A DNA stretch of 64,000 bases. Source: Rhodovulum sp. MB263 (GTDB lineage: Bacteria > Pseudomonadota > Alphaproteobacteria > Rhodobacterales > Rhodobacteraceae). Below, piece after piece: positions 11,597 through 19,722 of the stretch; position 1 is the first letter of the stretch, and every line of letters starts with the position of its first letter. Below the pieces are notes generated by a model, which saw nothing but the letters and a program-made list of their open reading frames with translations, had not been told where the DNA came from and searched no databases. The position numbers and the translations under genes were made by a program. Location: NCBI RefSeq assembly GCF_002073975.1, contig NZ_CP020384.1:1116001-1180000 (forward strand), read 5' to 3'.

Positions 11597-13066
11597 CTAG
11601 TCGGACCGGGCCGGGGACAGGCTGGCGATCTCGGCCATCCGGACCCGCACCTCCGCCGCCGAGCCGAAGCCGTAGCGGGCCCAGCCAAGCGCCTCGTGCC
11701 GGATTGCGCCTGCCTCGCTGCCCCGGCCGAGCATCTCGAGCGCCGTGGCCTTCATCAACAGCATCGAGGCCAGCAGCGCCGCATTCTCGCCCGCCCGGAC
11801 ATCGTCGAGATGGGCGTCGATCAGCGCAATCGCGGCTGCGGGCCGGTCGCCCGACAGCGCGAAGGCGGCGATATGCATGGCCACATGGGCCGATTGCACC
11901 CGCGTCACGGGTTGGGCAGCATAGATCCTTCCGGCTTCGACGAAGGCCGCAAGCGAGGTCTCCGCCGCGTTCCGGTCGAGCGACAGCCGCCCCAGGGCAA
12001 ACAGGCTGAAGCCCATCCGGGTGTCGCGCCAGCCCTGGCTGCGGGCGATCTCGACAGCCCTGCGGGCCGCCGCCACCCGGCGCGAGGCGGAGGTTGCCGG
12101 TCCGAGCGCGGTCTCGATGGCGTCGATCCAGGCCCGCGGCGTGGGCGAGGGCGGCAGGGCCGGGCCAGGTCGCTCGCCGCGCGGATTGAGCCTTGCGAGA
12201 AGTCCGGGCAGCAGCCGCGCGGCCTCCTGCCGGGTGGTGCCGTTCGGAAGTTCGGGCGCGTAATAGACGCGCAGCACCAGCATGTCGAAGCCGGTCAGGA
12301 CGGTGTGGAAATTGTCGTCGTTGAAGACCGAATCGGGCAGTCGGTACAGATCGTTCAGTGGGCCGATGGCCTGTGCGAGTTCCTCATGCAGGCAGTCACG
12401 CACTTCCTGCGGGCTGACATCGCCGGGAATGAAGACCGTCACTCGCTCGCGGATGGCAAGCGTCGTCCAGTCGATCTCGCCCGAGCGGCGGCTGCGGCGG
12501 TATTCGTCCCAGGACGAGATCCGGGGCACGACGAAACAGGCGGCCTGCGGCACCAGCCGCTGAAGCTTGGCCCGGGCAACGAACTCGATGGTGACCTTGG
12601 CATCGGCATCGGATGCGACGCGGCGGATGCTAATGCCGGCCTCGCGGCGGAGCCGGGCCAGAAGCGCGGCCAGATCGGGCCCGAGGGTCGGCGGTGCAGG
12701 GCCGGTGACGCGCAGGGTGATCGGTTCCTCGAAGCGGGTCATGTAGGGCAGGGGGCGCCCGCTTTCCATCTGGAAGGCAAGATCGAGGAAGTCCCGGGCG
12801 ATGGCGGCATTCGGGCGCTCGGGCGGCGTCACGCGGTGGCTGGTGAAGGTCTTCATCGGCGGCAGTTCGGCTGCGGCCGTCGGGGGAGGGGCGCTCAGCT
12901 CGGGGCGCGGGGCGGCGGCGCAGCCTGCAAGCGCAAGGGCCAGCACGAGGCTCGCCACCCGCGAGGCATGCCGCGTGACAGGCGTCGGCTCAGGTCCCGG
13001 CACAGGCCCCCGTCCGGTGGCGCTCCGCCGAGGGTGGCTTTGGCGGGGGGCGTCAGCCACGGACAT
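11597..13066 (-). CDS. DUF2927 family lipoprotein
   Basis: The 489-residue product belongs to a Rhodobacterales family of unknown function (DUF2927). A hydrophobic stretch ending in LALAGC (Cys at about 49) looks like a lipoprotein signal. The core has the family features RFEEPITLRVTG, RDCLHEELAQAIGPLND and DSVFNDDNFHTVLT; the spacing of HEELAQ recalls a protease-like helix, but activity is unproven. The C-terminal 170 residues are Ala/Leu-rich helices resembling TPR-type repeats. The ATG overlaps the end of the GNAT gene by 14 bases, suggesting coupling. The long arginine-rich stretch ahead of the signal makes the exact start uncertain. Confidence 0.8.
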   Translation of the reverse strand: MSVADAPRQSHPRRSATGRGPVPGPEPTPVTRHASRVASLVLALALAGCAAAPRPELSAPPPTAAAELPPMKTFTSHRVTPPERPNAAIARDFLDLAFQMESGRPLPYMTRFEEPITLRVTGPAPPTLGPDLAALLARLRREAGISIRRVASDADAKVTIEFVARAKLQRLVPQAACFVVPRISSWDEYRRSRRSGEIDWTTLAIRERVTVFIPGDVSPQEVRDCLHEELAQAIGPLNDLYRLPDSVFNDDNFHTVLTGFDMLVLRVYYAPELPNGTTRQEAARLLPGLLARLNPRGERPGPALPPSPTPRAWIDAIETALGPATSASRRVAAARRAVEIARSQGWRDTRMGFSLFALGRLSLDRNAAETSLAAFVEAGRIYAAQPVTRVQSAHVAMHIAAFALSGDRPAAAIALIDAHLDDVRAGENAALLASMLLMKATALEMLGRGSEAGAIRHEALGWARYGFGSAAEVRVRMAEIASLSPARSD

Positions 13067-13499
13067 ATTTCACGAAGGCTGTGGGCTGGCCGATGCGGTC
13101 GTAAAGCTGTCGGGCGGTGTCGTTGAACTCCTGTGTCAGCCAGTAGACCGAGGGCGTGCCGCGGGAATCGGCCACGGCATAGACCGCCTCGATCAGGGCC
13201 CGGCCGACGCCGCGGCCGCGAACCTCGGGATCGGCATAGAGGTCTTGCAGATAGCAGACGTTTTCGGGCTTCCAGCAATGGCGGTGGAAGATGAAATGCA
13301 CCAGCCCGACCGGACGGCCACCGATCAGCGCGAGACGGCAGCCCATGTTCGGGTCGCCGCCATGCAGCAGCCGGGCGAAGGTGATGTCGCAGGTCTCGGC
13401 CGGAACCGCGCTGTCATAGAAATCGAGATAGGCGGTCCAGAGGCGGCGCCAGGCGGCGGCGTCTTCGGGGCGAAGCGGACGGACGAGAAGGTCGGTCAC
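13053..13499 (-). CDS. GNAT family N-acetyltransferase
   Basis: The 148-residue protein has the GNAT fold signature: beta4 (VCYLQDLYADPEVRG), the acetyl-CoA pyrophosphate loop RGRGVGRAL and the C-terminal VYWLTQEFNDTARQLYDRIG, as in acetyltransferases that act on small amines or amino acids. The start is GTG at 13499 (MTDLLVRPL). It is upstream of, and overlaps by 14 bases, the DUF2927 lipoprotein gene. The substrate cannot be told from sequence. Confidence 0.9.
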   Translation of the reverse strand: MTDLLVRPLRPEDAAAWRRLWTAYLDFYDSAVPAETCDITFARLLHGGDPNMGCRLALIGGRPVGLVHFIFHRHCWKPENVCYLQDLYADPEVRGRGVGRALIEAVYAVADSRGTPSVYWLTQEFNDTARQLYDRIGQPTAFVKYVRG

Positions 13500-13815
13500 G
13501 GAGGGGCCTTTCGCGGGGGGGCAGGGAGGATTCCGACGCCCGCATCTTGCGAGACCGGCGGAGGCTTCACAAGGGTCGGCGGTATGTGACGGGCGATGAG
13601 GGGCGGGAGCGTGTCTCCAGGGCCTGGGACGGGCCTTTGGATGAGGCCTGTTGCGGGGGGCTGCCGCAGGGGCATTTCAGGCGCTTTTGCCCGGGCCGGA
13701 TGGCTGGCGTGAAAAAACCCTTGCCGAAGGCGAAAGAATTGCGACCGGAGGCGCTTGACGGGGGCTCTGGGCGTCAATAAAAGGCACGTCACGCCGGGCG
13801 AGCCCGGAAGGCGCT
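13500..13815. other. intergenic DNA between GNAT gene and tRNA-Asp
   Basis: This stretch holds the leader of the GNAT-DUF2927 pair on the minus strand and the tRNA promoter on the plus strand. No further coding frame with recognisable features is visible. Confidence 0.5.
13755..13783 (+). promoter_or_regulatory. likely promoter of the tRNA-Asp pair
   Basis: TTGACG (13755-13760) is followed after 17 bases by TAAAAG (13778-13783; the overlapping AATAAA at 13776 is an alternative). This places a start site about 25 bases before the first tRNA. CTTGACGG-type -35 boxes are common ahead of stable RNA genes in this family. Confidence 0.5.
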
Positions 13816-13892
13816 GCGGTTGTAGCTCAGTTGGTTAGAGTACCGGCCTGTCACGCCGGGGGTCGCGGGTTCGAGCCCCGTCAACCGCGCCA
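13816..13892 (+). tRNA. tRNA-Asp (GTC), copy 1
   Basis: A 77-base tRNA with encoded CCA. The acceptor stem is GCGGTTG with CAACCGC, discriminator G. The D arm is GTAGCTCAGTTGGTTAGA, the anticodon stem CCGGC/GCCGG, the anticodon GTC at 13850-13852, and the T loop GGTTCGAGCC. It is identical to copy 2 and separated from it by 28 bases. Confidence 0.98.
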
Positions 13893-13920
13893 CCGCCTTC
13901 CTGTTTGTCCTGCGCGATGC

Positions 13921-13997
13921 GCGGTTGTAGCTCAGTTGGTTAGAGTACCGGCCTGTCACGCCGGGGGTCGCGGGTTCGAGCCCCGTCAACCGCGCCA
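13921..13997 (+). tRNA. tRNA-Asp (GTC), copy 2
   Basis: Base-for-base identical to the first copy, with anticodon GTC at 13955-13957 and CCA at 13995-13997. The tandem arrangement implies one transcript processed into two tRNAs. Confidence 0.98.
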
Positions 13998-14272
13998 CTT
14001 ATTCCTGAAATTGAAAATATTGCCGCCCGGCCAGAGGGCAGGGCGCTCCCGCCCGTCTTTGGCGGCCTGGCGGTCGCCGCATCCCGTTGGGCCCGGCGCC
14101 GCGCTGTGGCGCGGCGCGCCCGGATATCCGGGCGCTGGCAGCGCGCTTCGGGGGAGCGTGTCAGGCAGAGGGGCTCGGGGGAGGCTCCGGCCGCATTTCG
14201 GGACGGCCGGAGCGATGGTGTCAGGTGCAAGGATCAGACCCGGGGATCTGGCCCGGAGGTCAGGTCTGCGGA

Positions 14273-15646
14273 TCAGGCAGACAGGGCCGCGAGGATGCGG
14301 GCCCAGCTGCGGATGCCCTTGTGGAAGCTCTCGAGGTCGTATTTCTCGTTCGGCGAGTGGATCGCGTCATCGTCCTTGCCGAAGCCGATCAGCATCGAGT
14401 CCATGTCGAGCAGCGTCCGGAAATAGCCCGCCACCGGGATCGAGCCGCCCGAGCCGACGAAGGCGGCGGGATGAGGCCATTCGTCCGAGAGGGCCTGGCG
14501 CGCCTTCTCGAAGGCCGGGTCGCTGATCGACATCTGCGAGGCGGGCGAGGCGCCATGCGGCGCGAATTCGACCGAGCAGTCGGGCGGCAGCAGGCCGCGC
14601 ACCATCTCGCGGAACGATTCGCGGATCCGGACCGGGTCCTGGCTGCCGACGAGGCGGAAGCTGATCTTGGCCGAGGCCTTCGAGGGCAGCACGGTCTTGA
14701 AGCCCGCGCCCTCATAGCCGCCGGAGATGCCGTTGATCTCGCAGGTCGGGCGCGACCAGAGCATCTCGAGCACCGAGCGGCCTTCTTCGCCCGCAGGCAC
14801 CGACAGCCCGACCTCGCCCAGGAACTGCGCCGGATCGAAACCGGTCGCCTGCCATTGTGCCAGGATCTCCTCGGGCATCTCGGGCACGCCCTCGTAGAAG
14901 CCGGGCACCGTCACCCGCCCGGTCTCGTCATGCAGCGCGGCAATGATCCGGGACAGCACCCGGATCGGGTTGATCGCCGGGCCGCCATACATGCCCGAAT
15001 GCAGGTCCTTGTCGGGGCCGGTGATGGTGATCTCCTCGCCGACGAGTCCGCGCAGCATGGTAACGATGGCGGGCGTCGCATCGCCCAGCATGCCGGTATC
15101 GCATATCAGCGCGAGATCGGCCTTCAGCATCTCGGCATTCTCCCTGAGGAAGGGCACCATCGAGGGCGAGCCCGATTCCTCTTCGCCTTCGAGGAACATC
15201 GTGATCCGGGCGGGCAGGCTGCCATGCACCGCCTTCCAGGCGCGGCAGGCCTCGACGAAGGTCATCAGCTGGCCCTTGTCATCGCCCGCGCCGCGGGCGC
15301 GGATCACCTTGCCCTTCGGCGTCTCCTCGATCGCCGGATCGAACGGATCGCGTGCCCAGAGCGACAGCGGATCGACCGGCTGCACGTCGTAATGACCGTA
15401 GAACAGCAGGCTGGGGCCGGTGTCGCCGCCCTTGCCGACGACCATCGGGTGCTTCGGGGTCGGGCAGGTGCGGGCCTCGAAGCCGATCGAGGCGAGGTCG
15501 CGCACCATCCAGTCGGCGGCCTCGCGGCAGGCCTCGGCATGCGCCGGGTCGGTCGAGATCGAGGGGATGCGTAGCAGCGCCATCAGACGGTCGAGCGCCT
15601 GCGGCAGGTCGGCGTCGATGCGGGCGAGAACGGGGTCGAGACTCAT
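14273..15646 (-). CDS. M20 family dipeptidase/metallopeptidase
   Basis: The 457-residue product is a zinc peptidase of the M20/M25/M40 type that removes terminal residues from dipeptides or small peptides in the cytoplasm. Metal and catalytic motifs are in order: GHYDVQPVDP with the first metal histidine and the nearby Asp, ARGAGDDKGQ with the bridging Asp, LEGEEESGS with the catalytic Glu, and GSGGSIPVAG near the end. A lid/dimer domain lies between the metal motifs. The start is ATG at 15644-15646, preceded by GGAAGGA. No signal peptide is seen. Confidence 0.93.
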   Translation of the reverse strand: MSLDPVLARIDADLPQALDRLMALLRIPSISTDPAHAEACREAADWMVRDLASIGFEARTCPTPKHPMVVGKGGDTGPSLLFYGHYDVQPVDPLSLWARDPFDPAIEETPKGKVIRARGAGDDKGQLMTFVEACRAWKAVHGSLPARITMFLEGEEESGSPSMVPFLRENAEMLKADLALICDTGMLGDATPAIVTMLRGLVGEEITITGPDKDLHSGMYGGPAINPIRVLSRIIAALHDETGRVTVPGFYEGVPEMPEEILAQWQATGFDPAQFLGEVGLSVPAGEEGRSVLEMLWSRPTCEINGISGGYEGAGFKTVLPSKASAKISFRLVGSQDPVRIRESFREMVRGLLPPDCSVEFAPHGASPASQMSISDPAFEKARQALSDEWPHPAAFVGSGGSIPVAGYFRTLLDMDSMLIGFGKDDDAIHSPNEKYDLESFHKGIRSWARILAALSA

Positions 15647-15818
15647 CGCTATATCCTTCCGGTGCGGGGGGTGCGCGGACCCTATCAGGCGGGCCGGGAC
15701 TGTCCAGAGGGCTGGACAGAGGGCTGGACAGAGGCCTGTCCGGAGGCCAGAGCGAAGGGCTGGAACAGCGCCGCGCGCCGGTCTAGGGTCCCGGAAGATC
15801 AAGCGACAGGAGGACGAT

Positions 15819-16520
15819 ATGCTGCGGAGCAACGGGCTCGCGAAGTCGAATGCCAATCGGAAGATGCGGGTCGCGACAGGGGCGCGTCCGGGGCCTGCGC
15901 TGCCGCTCGGGGAGGGGCCGGGCCCGGTACTGGGGGCCGCACTGGGGCCCGCACTGGGGCTGGTACTGGGGCTGGGGGCTGCGGCGGCGGTCTCGGCCGC
16001 GCCGGTCGATGGCAAGGGCGCGCGCAAGCTTCTGTTCAAGCCCGAGGGGGCCGAAGTCGTGGTGGTCGATCTGCCCTTCCTGTCGGAGAATGACCGCAAG
16101 ACCCTCGCCGTCGTCGGGGCACAGCAGCCCTATTACGGTGCCATCGCGGTCGCGCCGACCGAGGGCCTGCGGTCCAAAGCCACCCTGGCGGCGGCCAATT
16201 ACCACGATGTAGACGCGGCTCGTGTCGCCGCGCTCAGGGGCTGTGACGCGGCGCGCAAGCCCCGGGGAGAGCCCTGCGTGATCGCCGCCGAGATCCGGCC
16301 GAAGGGCTGGGAACCGCGCGGATTGCAGCTGTCGGCGGATGCCACCGAAGGGCTGGGCCGCGAATACGGACGCCGCGGCGGTCCGCGCGCGATGGCGATC
16401 TCGCCATCGACGGGGCGCTGGGCGGTGAGCAAGGGGCAGGGGGCTGCGTCCGACGCGCTGTCGGCCTGTGCCGAGCAATCCGGCGCCACGGATTGCCGGA
16501 TCGCGGTCGAGGACCGCTGA
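15819..16520 (+). CDS. exported protein of unknown function upstream of hemA
   Basis: I cannot assign a function. The 233-residue product has a long basic N-terminus (to about residue 22) and a Gly/Ala/Leu-rich hydrophobic stretch ending AAAAVSAAPVDG, probably a signal peptide. The mature part contains YYGAIAVAPTEGL, two Cys-rich stretches (ALRGCDAARKP, CVIAAE) and SDALSACAEQSGATDC at the end, with four or more cysteines that could form disulfides; the SxxxALxxC pattern recalls DUF4189-type exported proteins. The start is ATG at 15819 with a near-perfect AGGAGG at 15808-15813. It is divergent from the M20 gene and codirectional with hemA, but 515 bases away. Confidence 0.75.
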   Translation: MLRSNGLAKSNANRKMRVATGARPGPALPLGEGPGPVLGAALGPALGLVLGLGAAAAVSAAPVDGKGARKLLFKPEGAEVVVVDLPFLSENDRKTLAVVGAQQPYYGAIAVAPTEGLRSKATLAAANYHDVDAARVAALRGCDAARKPRGEPCVIAAEIRPKGWEPRGLQLSADATEGLGREYGRRGGPRAMAISPSTGRWAVSKGQGAASDALSACAEQSGATDCRIAVEDR

Positions 16521-16595
16521 GGCGCCGGGGCCTGCGGCCGGGCCTTCCGGCCGCGCGGCGCGGGCCTGCGGCGTCATTTTACGCGCCGCGAACCG

Positions 16596-16613
16596 TGTCT
16601 ATCCAAGCTTACA
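16596..16613 (+). promoter_or_regulatory. PpsR/CrtJ-like palindrome 1 (TGT-N12-ACA)
   Basis: TGTCTATCCAAGCTTACA matches the TGT-N12-ACA recognition pattern of the photosynthesis repressor PpsR/CrtJ. It ends 7 bases before a second copy of the pattern. The pair geometry resembles the cooperative double sites known for this regulator, which are about 8 bases apart. Confidence 0.6.
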
Positions 16614-16620
16614 GTGTACC

Positions 16621-16638
16621 TGTCCATCTGAATTGACA
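16621..16638 (+). promoter_or_regulatory. PpsR/CrtJ-like palindrome 2 (TGT-N12-ACA)
   Basis: TGTCCATCTGAATTGACA is the second TGT-N12-ACA match, centred 25 bases from the first. Its last six bases (TTGACA) are shared with the FNR-type box, so the two regulators could not easily bind together. Confidence 0.6.
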
Positions 16639-16646
16639 GAAATCAA
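16633..16646 (+). promoter_or_regulatory. FnrL-type binding site upstream of hemA
   Basis: TTGACAGAAATCAA matches the FNR/FnrL consensus TTGAT-N4-ATCAA at nine of ten positions. FnrL control of hemA is established in Rhodobacter, where anaerobic induction of tetrapyrrole synthesis supports photosynthetic growth. Confidence 0.65.
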
Positions 16647-17035
16647 TGTTCAAACCTCAAAACTGTCGCTAAGCTGACGGACGTATGCTGTGCGCAGACG
16701 CGCCTTGAGGCCGAATCGCGCCATATTGCTCTGGTACCGGTGGATCGCAGAAACCCTGTTTCCGATCGGAACGCCCGGCCCGGAGAAGATGGCGCAAAAG
16801 CAAGGATCGGCTGAAAATTGTGCAGCATCATGCTTCGATACCCGATGTTTTTCGCATATGAGAAACGGACGGGGAAACGGAAACGGCGCTACGCCCTGTC
16901 CCGGCCGGGACAGACGGAACGCCAAAGGGGTCGGTCGGTGACCCCGAAACGCAGAAGGATCCGGCGGGTTCCGCAGGGCGGACGTGACGGACATCTTCGA
17001 GGGCCTTGCGAGGCCGACACAAAAGGAGAGACCCG

Positions 17036-18259
17036 GTGGATTATACCGCTGCTTTGGACGCATCCATCAACCGGCTGCATGAAGAAGGACGCTACCGCAC
17101 CTTCATCGATATCGAACGGCGCAAGGGCGCCTTTCCCGAGGCGGTCTGGAGCCGTCCCGACGGTGAGAACCAGGACATTGTCGTCTGGTGCGGTAACGAC
17201 TATCTGGGCATGGGGCAGCATCCGACGGTGATCGCCGCCATGCAGGATGCGATCTCGGCGACCGGCGCCGGGTCGGGCGGCACCCGCAACATCTCGGGCA
17301 CCACGATCTATCACCGCCGCCTCGAGGCCGAACTGGCCGACCTGCATCAGAAAGAGGCCGCGCTGGTCTTCAACTCGGCCTATATGGCCAATGATGCCAC
17401 GCTCTCGACCCTGCCGGCGCTGTTCAAGGATCTGGTCATCGTCTCGGACGAGCTGAACCATGCCTCGATGATCCAGGGCATCCGCCATGGCCGTTGCGAC
17501 AAGCACATCTTCCGCCACAATGACGTGGCGCATCTGCGCCAGGTGCTGGAAAGCATCGAGAAGGGCCGCCCGATCCTGATCGCCTTCGAATCCATCTACT
17601 CGATGGACGGCGATTTCGGTCCGATCGAGGAGATCTGCGACCTGGCCGACGAATTCGGCGCGCTGACCTATATCGACGAGGTCCATGCGGTCGGCATGTA
17701 CGGCCCCCGCGGTGCCGGTGTCGCCGAGCGCGACAATCTGATGCACCGGATCGACATCATCAACGGCACACTCTCCAAGGCCTATGGCGTCTATGGCGGC
17801 TATGTCGCGGCTTCGGCCAAGATGTGCGATGCTGTCCGCTCCTATGCGCCGGGCTACATCTTCACCACCTCGCTGCCGCCGACCATCGCGGCCGGGGCCT
17901 GTGCCTCGGTGCACCACCTGAAATCCGATGTCACGCTCCGCGAGAGGCATCAGGACCGGGCCCGTGTGCTCAAGGCCCGCTTCAAGGGGCTCGGCATGCC
18001 GGTGATCGACCATGGCAGCCATATCGTGCCGCTCATCGTCGGCGATCCGGTCCACACCAAGCGGATCTCGGACATGCTGCTGGAAGGCTACGGCATCTAC
18101 GTGCAGCCGATCAACTTCCCGACCGTGCCGCGCGGCACCGAGCGGCTGCGCTTCACGCCCTCGCCGGTCCATACGCCCGAGCAGATGGATGCGCTGATCC
18201 GTGCGATGGACGAGCTCTGGTCGCAATGTGCGCTGAATCGCGCCGAACTGACGGCCTAG
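17036..18259 (+). CDS. hemA: 5-aminolevulinate synthase
   Basis: It condenses succinyl-CoA with glycine to 5-aminolevulinate, the first committed step of heme, bacteriochlorophyll and corrinoid synthesis in alphaproteobacteria (Shemin pathway). The 407-residue product keeps the PLP lysine at Lys248 ([13 protein letters not shown]), the glycine-rich [13 protein letters not shown] segment and [10 protein letters not shown]. The start is GTG at 17036 (VDYTAALDA), chosen because it gives the exact family length and follows AAAAGGAGAG at 17021-17030. Control by oxygen and light is suggested by the upstream sites. Confidence 0.97.
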   Translation: MDYTAALDASINRLHEEGRYRTFIDIERRKGAFPEAVWSRPDGENQDIVVWCGNDYLGMGQHPTVIAAMQDAISATGAGSGGTRNISGTTIYHRRLEAELADLHQKEAALVFNSAYMANDATLSTLPALFKDLVIVSDELNHASMIQGIRHGRCDKHIFRHNDVAHLRQVLESIEKGRPILIAFESIYSMDGDFGPIEEICDLADEFGALTYIDEVHAVGMYGPRGAGVAERDNLMHRIDIINGTLSKAYGVYGGYVAASAKMCDAVRSYAPGYIFTTSLPPTIAAGACASVHHLKSDVTLRERHQDRARVLKARFKGLGMPVIDHGSHIVPLIVGDPVHTKRISDMLLEGYGIYVQPINFPTVPRGTERLRFTPSPVHTPEQMDALIRAMDELWSQCALNRAELTA

Positions 18260-18372
18260 GCGCATCCGCGGGTGTACCGCTCCCGCGCTTGTGATAATGT
18301 TTCGGAAACGAGGCGGCGATTCCATGACGCGCCGCCTCGGCAGGGACAATAAGGCAGGCACAGGGCGGTTCC

Positions 18373-19623
18373 ATGATCAGGCGCAGGCAGCCGCGCGCGG
18401 CTGATGACTCGCAGGACACACCCAGAGGGTTCGATGCGTTCGAGTTGCGTCTGGGGGATGTCATGCGGGGCGAGCGGGCGACGCTCGGCAAGTCCCTGCT
18501 GGATGTCCAGCGCGAGCTGAAGATCCGCGCCACCTATATCGCCGCCATAGAGAATGCCGATCCCACCGCCTTCGAAACCCCCGGTTTCATCGCGGGCTAT
18601 GTGCGCTCCTATGCGCGCTATCTCGGGCTCGACCCGGAATGGGCCTATCGCCGCTTCTGCGAAGAGGGCGATTTCGCGACCGTAAATGCGATGGACGCCG
18701 CCGCGTCGCACAAGCCGCAACCGGCGCGTCGCAAGCCCGTTTCCGAGCCGCTGGCCGACCCCAATGCCATTTTCGTTCCCCGCGGCCCGGCGATGTTTTC
18801 GCAGGTCCAGCCCGGGGCCATCGGCTCGATGCTTGTGCTGCTGTCGCTGATCGCCGTGCTCGGCTATGGCGGCTGGTCGGTGCTGAAGGAGATCCAGCAG
18901 GTTCGGCTCGCCCCGCTCGACGACCAGCCGGGCCTGATGGCCGATGTCGATCCGCTTCAGGTGGCCGGGAACGCGCCGGTCTCGGACAACGCGCCCTCTG
19001 CCCCGCCCTCGGTCGAGGCGCTCGACCGGCTCTATCGTCCCCAGGCGCTCGACCGTCCGGTGATGGTTGCCCGTGACGGACCGATCGCGACCATCGACCC
19101 GGGCGAGATCGGCGTTCTGGTCAGCGACCGGGCGCAGCGCGCGGCCGAGCGCTCCTTCGACGCCGCCGTCACGACGGCACTGGCCGAGGCGGGGGCCGGA
19201 GGGCAGCGGGGCCTCATGCGCGGGAGGTCCGGGGCAGATAGCGGATCTGTCCAGGTGGTCGCCGCCGATGCGACGCCCGAGCTCGCGATCCTCGCGGTCC
19301 GGCCCGCCTGGGTGCGGATTTCGGCCGCCGACGGAACCGTGCTGCTCGAAAAGATCCTCGATGCCGGAGAAAGTTACGTGCTGCCCCGTACCGAAGAGCC
19401 GCCGCGGCTGCGGGCGGGCAATTCGGGCTCCGTCTATTTCTCGGTCAACGGCCATACCTACGGGCCGTCGGCGCCGGGGGCGAAGGTGGCCAAGAATATC
19501 GAGCTCTCGCCCCGTGCGTTGACCGAGCGTTATCAGCTGGCCGATATCCAGGCCGATCCCGATCTGGCGGTGGCGCTGGCGCAGAATGACGTGTCGGCAG
19601 GGGCTGCGGGGCCGTCGCGCTGA
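18373..19623 (+). CDS. RodZ-like helix-turn-helix membrane protein
   Basis: The 416-residue product has RodZ architecture: an N-terminal HTH_25-type domain (about 20-100; LGDVMRGERATLGKSLLDVQ, IAAIENADP, FIAGYVRSYARYLGLDP), a membrane helix at about 150-172 (GSMLVLLSLIAVLGYGGW), an Ala/Pro-rich periplasmic linker and a C-terminal DUF4115 domain (VRISAADGTVLLEKILDAGE). RodZ ties MreB to the membrane and supports rod shape. It lies directly upstream of ispG, as in many proteobacteria (E. coli rodZ-ispG). Confidence 0.88.
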   Translation: MIRRRQPRAADDSQDTPRGFDAFELRLGDVMRGERATLGKSLLDVQRELKIRATYIAAIENADPTAFETPGFIAGYVRSYARYLGLDPEWAYRRFCEEGDFATVNAMDAAASHKPQPARRKPVSEPLADPNAIFVPRGPAMFSQVQPGAIGSMLVLLSLIAVLGYGGWSVLKEIQQVRLAPLDDQPGLMADVDPLQVAGNAPVSDNAPSAPPSVEALDRLYRPQALDRPVMVARDGPIATIDPGEIGVLVSDRAQRAAERSFDAAVTTALAEAGAGGQRGLMRGRSGADSGSVQVVAADATPELAILAVRPAWVRISAADGTVLLEKILDAGESYVLPRTEEPPRLRAGNSGSVYFSVNGHTYGPSAPGAKVAKNIELSPRALTERYQLADIQADPDLAVALAQNDVSAGAAGPSR

Positions 19624-19722
19624 GCCACACCCTGGGGGGGCGCGGCAAGGCCGCGCGTTGCGCCGGGTCCGGGAATCTTCTATCCCGAAGGTGGATTAAC
19701 CAACGCTCGGACAGGTAGACCC

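Larger units (their letters stand above)
16521..17035 (+). promoter_or_regulatory. hemA leader, 515 bases
   Basis: A long leader, markedly richer in A/T between about 16590 and 16680 than its surroundings. It contains the paired TGT-N12-ACA motifs and the FNR-type box listed separately. No convincing sigma-70 promoter pair downstream of them could be fixed by eye; TTGACA at 16633 overlaps the sites but lacks a good -10 at 17 bases. No open frame in it looks coding. Confidence 0.6.
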
